This document shows positions 17,827-20,663 of a DNA stretch of 20,663 nucleotides, in pieces. The translations under genes were made by a program, and so were the position numbers. Position 1 is the stretch's first letter, and each line of letters opens with the position of its first letter. Where the stretch lies: positions 1 through 20,663 of the forward strand of contig DPVV01000493.1 of NCBI GenBank assembly GCA_003526525.1. The letters are read 5' to 3'. The notes under the pieces are model-generated. The model did no database searches, had not been told where the DNA came from, and saw only the letters and a program-made list of their open reading frames with translations. Source of the DNA: Lachnoclostridium phytofermentans (GTDB lineage Bacteria > Bacillota > Clostridia > Lachnospirales > Lachnospiraceae).

Positions 17827-18537
17827 ATGAAAATTTTAGCGATTGGAAATAGTTTTTCAGAAGATGCAACCTGTTATTTACAAAGAGTATCACAAGGTGA
17901 ACTTTATGTAAGGAATCTCTACATTGGTGGTTGCAGCCTTGAGAGACATATGGAATGTTTAACAGGTGAATTAAAAGAGTATGATTTTCAGAAGGATGGA
18001 AAAGCATTAAGGAAAATCTCGTTACAAGAGGCACTTCGATATAAAGAGTGGGACTACATTACAGTACAACAAGTGAGCGGTTTATCAGGGATTGAAGATT
18101 CCTACGAACCATTTCTAGGGCAGCTCATAGAGCATATAAAGCAGAGTAATCCAACAGCAAAGATTATCTTACATAGAACCTGGGCATATGAGCAAGATTC
18201 TACGCATCAAGATTTTATTCGATATGATAATAAACAAGAGGTTATGTATGAAAAGATATGGAAGGCAAGTGAGCATTATGCTAAGAAATATGACTTACCA
18301 ATCATACCAGTTGGTGATGCAATCCAAAAGCTGCGTACAGAGACAAAGGAATTTGATTATTTGAATGGTGGTAGTTCTCTTTGCAGAGATGGTTATCATC
18401 TTACCCTAGATTATGGGCGCTATGCTGCTGCCTTAATCTGGTATCGATTTTTTACTGGAAGTTCTATTATGGAGGTTACCTATGCTCCAAGAGGGACGAA
18501 AAGAAATCTTATCGATATCATTCAAAAAACAGTATAA
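17827..18537 (+). CDS. DUF4886 family SGNH-hydrolase-like protein
   Basis: This protein has 236 residues. The N-terminal strand and nucleophile loop MKILAIGNSFSEDA give Ser9 as the likely nucleophile (GNS in place of GDS). G34-G35 in YIGGCSLERH fit SGNH block II, TVQQVSG resembles block III, and D188-GY-H191 supplies the Asp-His pair of block V. WAYEQDSTH in the middle is typical of DUF4886. There is no signal peptide, so it is probably cytoplasmic. By family it is a likely esterase/deacetylase on a carbohydrate or small ester; the substrate is unknown. It lies convergent to the AraC-type regulator and shares a terminator with it. Confidence 0.85.
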   Translation: MKILAIGNSFSEDATCYLQRVSQGELYVRNLYIGGCSLERHMECLTGELKEYDFQKDGKALRKISLQEALRYKEWDYITVQQVSGLSGIEDSYEPFLGQLIEHIKQSNPTAKIILHRTWAYEQDSTHQDFIRYDNKQEVMYEKIWKASEHYAKKYDLPIIPVGDAIQKLRTETKEFDYLNGGSSLCRDGYHLTLDYGRYAAALIWYRFFTGSSIMEVTYAPRGTKRNLIDIIQKTV

Positions 18538-18577
18538 AGCATTTATAAATAGAATCCAGTACGAGAAAAGAGATATC

Positions 18578-18613
18578 AAACGCCTACCCTTTAACGAAAA
18601 GGGTAGGCGTTTT
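18578..18613. terminator. Bidirectional terminator between convergent DUF4886 and AraC-family genes
   Basis: The arm AAACGCCTACCCTTT (18578-18592) and its exact reverse complement (18598-18612) enclose the loop AACGA. This gives a GC-rich 15-bp stem flanked by A and T runs, placed between two genes that end toward each other. Confidence 0.9.
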
Positions 18614-18656
18614 AACTCTAGTATTCAATTTTCCTTTATAAGTTCGATTCCATCAT

Positions 18657-20663
18657 CTACAAATACTTGGCATCATGAAGCTGATTTGCAAAAGTCTTTG
18701 GTGTTGTTCCGGTATATTTACTAAAAACTCTAATAAAAGTATTGGAGCTATTAAATCCTACCATAGTACATAAATCTGTGACCTTAACATTAGGGTCATT
18801 CATAATAATTTCTTTTGCTCGCTCAATACGGTATTTATTAAGAAAGTTTTTAAAGTTATCATCACTTAATTTTTTGAAAAGGTTACTGCAGTATTTCGCA
18901 CTGATGCCCAATTCATCTGCCATATCGTTTAGCATAATATCAGTGGAATAATGAGTATAAATATAGTTCTGCATTTCAGCTAAAAGGCTGCTATCGGCAG
19001 AGGAACTCTTAATTGCAACAGCTTCTAAGATTTCTGTTATTATTAATCGGATATTCGATATTATGTTTGGTTGATTCCAATTAACATAGAGATCATCCAG
19101 CATAATTCGATGTCCTAATAATTCTTCAGGACTAGTCTTTAACTCTTGGAAAAAACGATTGAGCGTACTAAGTAAAGAAAAGATAAAATTTCTAAGTGAA
19201 TCAGGTGCTAAATCGCGGTTTCTAAAGTTCTCTCTAACTAATTGATCAAACATCTCAAGCGATGTTTCATTCCCTTGAATCATACTCTGAATGATACGAT
19301 TTTCTGTTACAATTGGATAATAATAATCAGTAGACACCTTCATAAAAACTTGTTGCGCTGTTAGAATTTCTGTTGATAAATATAAGTATTTATATTCAAG
19401 TATCCTAAGAGCCTCTTGATAGCAGTGTTTGATATTTTTTAATCCAGTACACAAGTTACTTAAAGCTATCTTGTAGACTTGGTTCTCTGGTATTGTATTA
19501 GAAATTGCTAACATTATGTTTTTCGCTTCTTCTATATTATTGCTTCGAATAATGATAGCACAAGTATTTTGGTCAATGTTTACGGAATTTAGATACTCCT
19601 TACTTTGACAATGAGTAAAGATGATATTTTTGCTAAAGAAGATATCATCCTCTAGGAAGCTTTCCTCCATATATGAAAATTCAATGAGTGCAACGCAATA
19701 AGAGTTATCGTCTAGCACAAAATCTTTGAAAATTTCATTTCTTACTGTGTTAACTCCATAAATTAAGTCACGATAAAACTTTTGAGAAATAAGTGAGTTA
19801 TTTTGATTGATTAATTGATGCAGATCTTCAGCAAGCTGTTTCGCTGTTGTTGCGTTCTGCTTTAACAGTTCAAATTCATCCAAGATGACTTTCACAGAAG
19901 TATCCTTGTTTTCAGAATCAATAACTTCGTCCATTACAGATTTCATCGGTGAATAGAGCCAATTAACTATTACACGCGAGGATACAAAAACAAAAAGGCA
20001 AATAGCAATGGACGGAAGTAAAATATGAACTAATAATTGCTGTGGTGATAAGCCAATATGATCATACACATATGCTATTTTCCAATCACTTCTTGTAAAA
20101 GATGACAGGAAAAGGTCTTTATTTTGTACTCGAAAAGAATCGTTAACGATATCATTCCATGAGATTTTACGTTCCAGAATTTTATCAAACATTTTATCTA
20201 ATAGTGTGACTGCTTTTTCATCGTTGTGGCTATAGGCTAAAATATTGTTTTCTTCATAGATAATAAATTTTTGTGAATCAGTTGCACTTAATAGGCTAGA
20301 ACGAGGAATTTTAAGTATGTAAATTATATTGTTTGCAGAATAAGAAGGTTGATAAAAGTAATAAATTTCTTCTAATTGTTTTCCTTTATAGTAAGGTATA
20401 ATTAAATCTCCACTTTCTTTTTTAAAATAGTCAAAAATCTCATTGACTTGTTCTGCGGATAATGAAGTTTCATCTTGAAAATACTGTTTTTTGCTATGGC
20501 TTCCAGTAGTTGAGATAACAAAGTAGTCCTCTTTACTAGTAGTAATAGCTGGAAAAAATGGAATGCTTGTTCGATGAACCCCTAATAGGTCTAACTTTTT
20601 CTTAACGATGATAGCATTGTAATAATACTGAGACCGGCTGGAAGAATTAGCCCAAAGCTTTAT
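18657..20663 (-). CDS. Membrane-anchored AraC-family transcriptional regulator with extracellular sensor, 5' partial
   Basis: The frame stays open from the stop at 18657 to the right edge, giving 668 visible residues; the true start lies outside. The ATG at 20192 inside the frame is not the start, because homologous-looking sensor sequence continues upstream (IKLWANSSSRSQYYYN). Visible residues 1-205 look like an extracellular Cache-type sensor. About 210-230 (LLVHILLPSIAICLFVFV) are a membrane segment, followed by a short juxtamembrane linker. The middle is a variable cytoplasmic domain. Residues 559-668 form a classic AraC double helix-turn-helix with LNDMADELGISAKYCSNLFKK, then VTDLCTMVGFNSSNTFIRVFSKYTGTTPKTF. 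Such clostridial regulators sense extracellular ligands, often sugars, and activate nearby transport or hydrolase operons. Its target is probably further right, outside the window. Confidence 0.9.
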   Translation of the reverse strand: MKLWANSSSRSQYYYNAIIVKKKLDLLGVHRTSIPFFPAITTSKEDYFVISTTGSHSKKQYFQDETSLSAEQVNEIFDYFKKESGDLIIPYYKGKQLEEIYYFYQPSYSANNIIYILKIPRSSLLSATDSQKFIIYEENNILAYSHNDEKAVTLLDKMFDKILERKISWNDIVNDSFRVQNKDLFLSSFTRSDWKIAYVYDHIGLSPQQLLVHILLPSIAICLFVFVSSRVIVNWLYSPMKSVMDEVIDSENKDTSVKVILDEFELLKQNATTAKQLAEDLHQLINQNNSLISQKFYRDLIYGVNTVRNEIFKDFVLDDNSYCVALIEFSYMEESFLEDDIFFSKNIIFTHCQSKEYLNSVNIDQNTCAIIIRSNNIEEAKNIMLAISNTIPENQVYKIALSNLCTGLKNIKHCYQEALRILEYKYLYLSTEILTAQQVFMKVSTDYYYPIVTENRIIQSMIQGNETSLEMFDQLVRENFRNRDLAPDSLRNFIFSLLSTLNRFFQELKTSPEELLGHRIMLDDLYVNWNQPNIISNIRLIITEILEAVAIKSSSADSSLLAEMQNYIYTHYSTDIMLNDMADELGISAKYCSNLFKKLSDDNFKNFLNKYRIERAKEIIMNDPNVKVTDLCTMVGFNSSNTFIRVFSKYTGTTPKTFANQLHDAKYL

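Overview
The window is AT-rich, with strong GGAGG-type ribosome binding sites, Gram-positive-style signal peptides and large multidomain secreted proteins. This suggests a low-GC Firmicute. The mix of WGxW/Cys-rich repeats, Fn3 arrays, copper-amine-oxidase-like surface domains, a DUF4886 esterase and a membrane-anchored AraC regulator fits a Lachnospiraceae-type clostridium (Lachnoclostridium phytofermentans-like). That placement is inference from style and was not searched.

Layout. (1) Positions 1-6050 hold the 3' part of a giant secreted subtilisin-family (S8) protease, with a cysteine-rich region containing four WGxW repeats and about 13 fibronectin-III-like modules. (2) Eleven bases downstream, in the same transcription unit, 6062-14092 encodes a 2676-residue secreted protein: signal peptide, I9-like propeptide, a second S8 protease domain, a DUF6531/RHS-YD shell, an RHS core ending in DPTG, and a variable C-terminal tip with an H-x3-D-x3-H motif like zinc-dependent phospholipase C/P1-nuclease enzymes. 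This is a WapA/RHS-type polymorphic toxin layout with a built-in protease. (3) A strong hairpin terminator follows (14231-14269). (4) Positions 14391-16565 encode an exported leucine-rich-repeat protein with copper-amine-oxidase-N-like domains, made of two tandem copies of one module. Its position directly after the toxin tip makes it a candidate, unproven, immunity protein. (5) After its terminator, 16638-17006 is a decayed copy of two separate pieces of the RHS gene, the larger forming an ungapped direct repeat with 12601-12863.

The right part looks like ordinary accessory chromosome: a small AAA_33-type P-loop kinase (17094-17618), a DUF4886 SGNH-hydrolase-like protein (17827-18537), a shared bidirectional terminator, and a convergent AraC-family regulator with an extracellular sensor and one visible membrane segment (18657 to beyond the right edge).

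Working model (inference): the two S8 proteins are co-transcribed and exported. The RHS protein would carry a membrane-active or nuclease-like tip to neighbouring cells, processed by its own or its neighbour's protease. The LRR gene and the RHS remnant are the signature of tip/immunity turnover at an RHS locus. No RNA genes, CRISPR arrays or insertion sequences were recognised.
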